Source: Pseudofrankia asymbiotica
Lineage (GTDB): Bacteria; Actinomycetota; Actinomycetes; Frankiales; Frankiaceae
DNA length: 6,126 nucleotides
NCBI RefSeq assembly: GCF_001983105.1
Contig: NZ_MOMC01000005.1
Location: 23,887-30,012 of the forward strand
Direction of reading: 5' to 3'
The first letter of the stretch is position 1. Each line of letters starts with the position of its first letter. Under the pieces are notes generated by a model. It did not search any database and was not told the DNA's origin. It worked only from the letters and a program-made list of their open reading frames with translations. Of the stretch, positions 5,703-6,126 are shown piece after piece. Made by a program: the position numbers and the translations under genes.

Positions 5703-6126
5703 GTGACCGTCCTTCTCTTCCCGGACAACACAGTTTTGATCAACTTCGCCCTGCTCGGCCGAATGGACCTGCTGGAGCGGCTGGCGAACGGCAACGGCCG
5801 GTGGTGCGCGACTGTCGCCACCGAATGCGACGCGTCCGCGCGGCGCCCCGAGCTCACCGCCCTGAGCGCCGCCAGGAGCATCTTCGGCCGGCCGTGGTTT
5901 CCCAACGCGGCGGAGCTCCGGGAGACCCTAAGCCTCCGGGAGGAGCTGGCCAGCCCTGGTGACCGCCCGCACCGGCACCTGGGCGAGGCCGAGACACTCG
6001 CGATCATGATCCGGCGCCGGATCGACGGCTACTTCGTCACCGACGACAACGACGCCGTCCGGCTCGCCACCCGGCATGGCGTCCGCGTCGTCCGTACCTG
6101 GCACCTCCTGCACGTCGCCGCCCGAG
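5703..6126 (+). CDS. PIN-domain protein, putative toxin, 3' partial
   Basis: 141 complete codons are visible before the window edge. The frame starts GTG-ACC and reads MTVLLFPDNTVLINFALLGR, where Asp8 is the first PIN catalytic acid. Later acids are Glu95 and/or Glu97 (LGEAETLAI) and Asp114/Asp115/Asp117 (FVTDDNDAV), followed by the Rossmann-like GVRVVRTWHLLH, in the order expected for a PIN nuclease. It is predicted to be an RNase toxin or RNA-processing enzyme. The start is 10 nt after the stop of the HTH-ImmA gene. GAGGAG (5698-5703) runs directly into the GTG with no spacer, so this is a poor Shine-Dalgarno geometry and translation probably depends on coupling to the upstream gene. No alternative start precedes Asp8. 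This PIN protein differs in sequence from the damaged PIN gene on the - strand. The C-terminus lies beyond the window. Confidence 0.8.
   Translation, partial: MTVLLFPDNTVLINFALLGRMDLLERLANGNGRWCATVATECDASARRPELTALSAARSIFGRPWFPNAAELRETLSLREELASPGDRPHRHLGEAETLAIMIRRRIDGYFVTDDNDAVRLATRHGVRVVRTWHLLHVAAR

Noticed and set aside
5450..6113. - strand open frames opposite the HTH-ImmA end and the second PIN gene
   Set aside because: The + strand has clear domain-bearing genes here; the opposing frames show no family features.
1..6126. CRISPR array, tRNA/rRNA gene or insertion sequence
   Set aside because: I saw no regularly spaced repeats, no cloverleaf-like sequence, no rRNA sequence, and no transposase or paired terminal repeats.

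Overview
The window comes from a very GC-rich bacterium with G/C-dominated third codon positions, frequent GTG starts and tightly packed or overlapping genes. This points to an actinomycete; a Frankia-like or related soil actinobacterium would fit, but the species cannot be fixed from this sequence.

Left part (1-3037, + strand): a compact three-gene operon. It begins with the 3' portion of a large gene that fuses a zinc-ribbon/OB-fold (DUF35) module to a lipid-transfer-type thiolase-fold enzyme. Next come a VOC-superfamily (glyoxalase/epimerase fold) metalloprotein and a compact zinc-dependent alcohol dehydrogenase. The first two genes abut (TGA directly followed by ATG) and the last two overlap as GTGA. 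DUF35 plus Ltp-type thiolase proteins are known from actinobacterial steroid and CoA-thioester side-chain degradation, so a CoA-linked catabolic or tailoring role is likely. The substrate cannot be read from the sequence.

Middle part (3038-3900): a decayed zone. On the + strand at 3121-3345 lies a fragment of an AbiEii-like nucleotidyltransferase gene. It is readable only across four one-base frame changes and is truncated at its 3' end. Facing it on the - strand is a PIN-domain toxin gene with no ATG/GTG/TTG start upstream of its first catalytic aspartate. A one-base frameshift near its 3' end replaces the expected C-terminus with read-through into the antisense of the nucleotidyltransferase remnant.

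Right part (3908-6126): two toxin-antitoxin-like modules stand back to back. The - strand excisionase-type helix-turn-helix antitoxin gene (3908-4378) is intact and lies directly upstream of the damaged PIN gene. Divergently, across a 225-bp intergenic region, an XRE-HTH/ImmA-IrrE metallopeptidase gene (4604-5692) appears to be leaderless, expressed from a good -35/-10 promoter. It is followed 10 nt later by a second PIN-domain gene (5703 to the window end). This second module looks intact, and I infer that the peptidase-regulator controls or antagonises the PIN protein.

The most unusual points are the DUF35-thiolase fusion without the canonical thiolase cysteines, the hidden nucleotidyltransferase remnant, the disrupted PIN toxin beside an intact antitoxin, and the leaderless HTH-ImmA/PIN pair.
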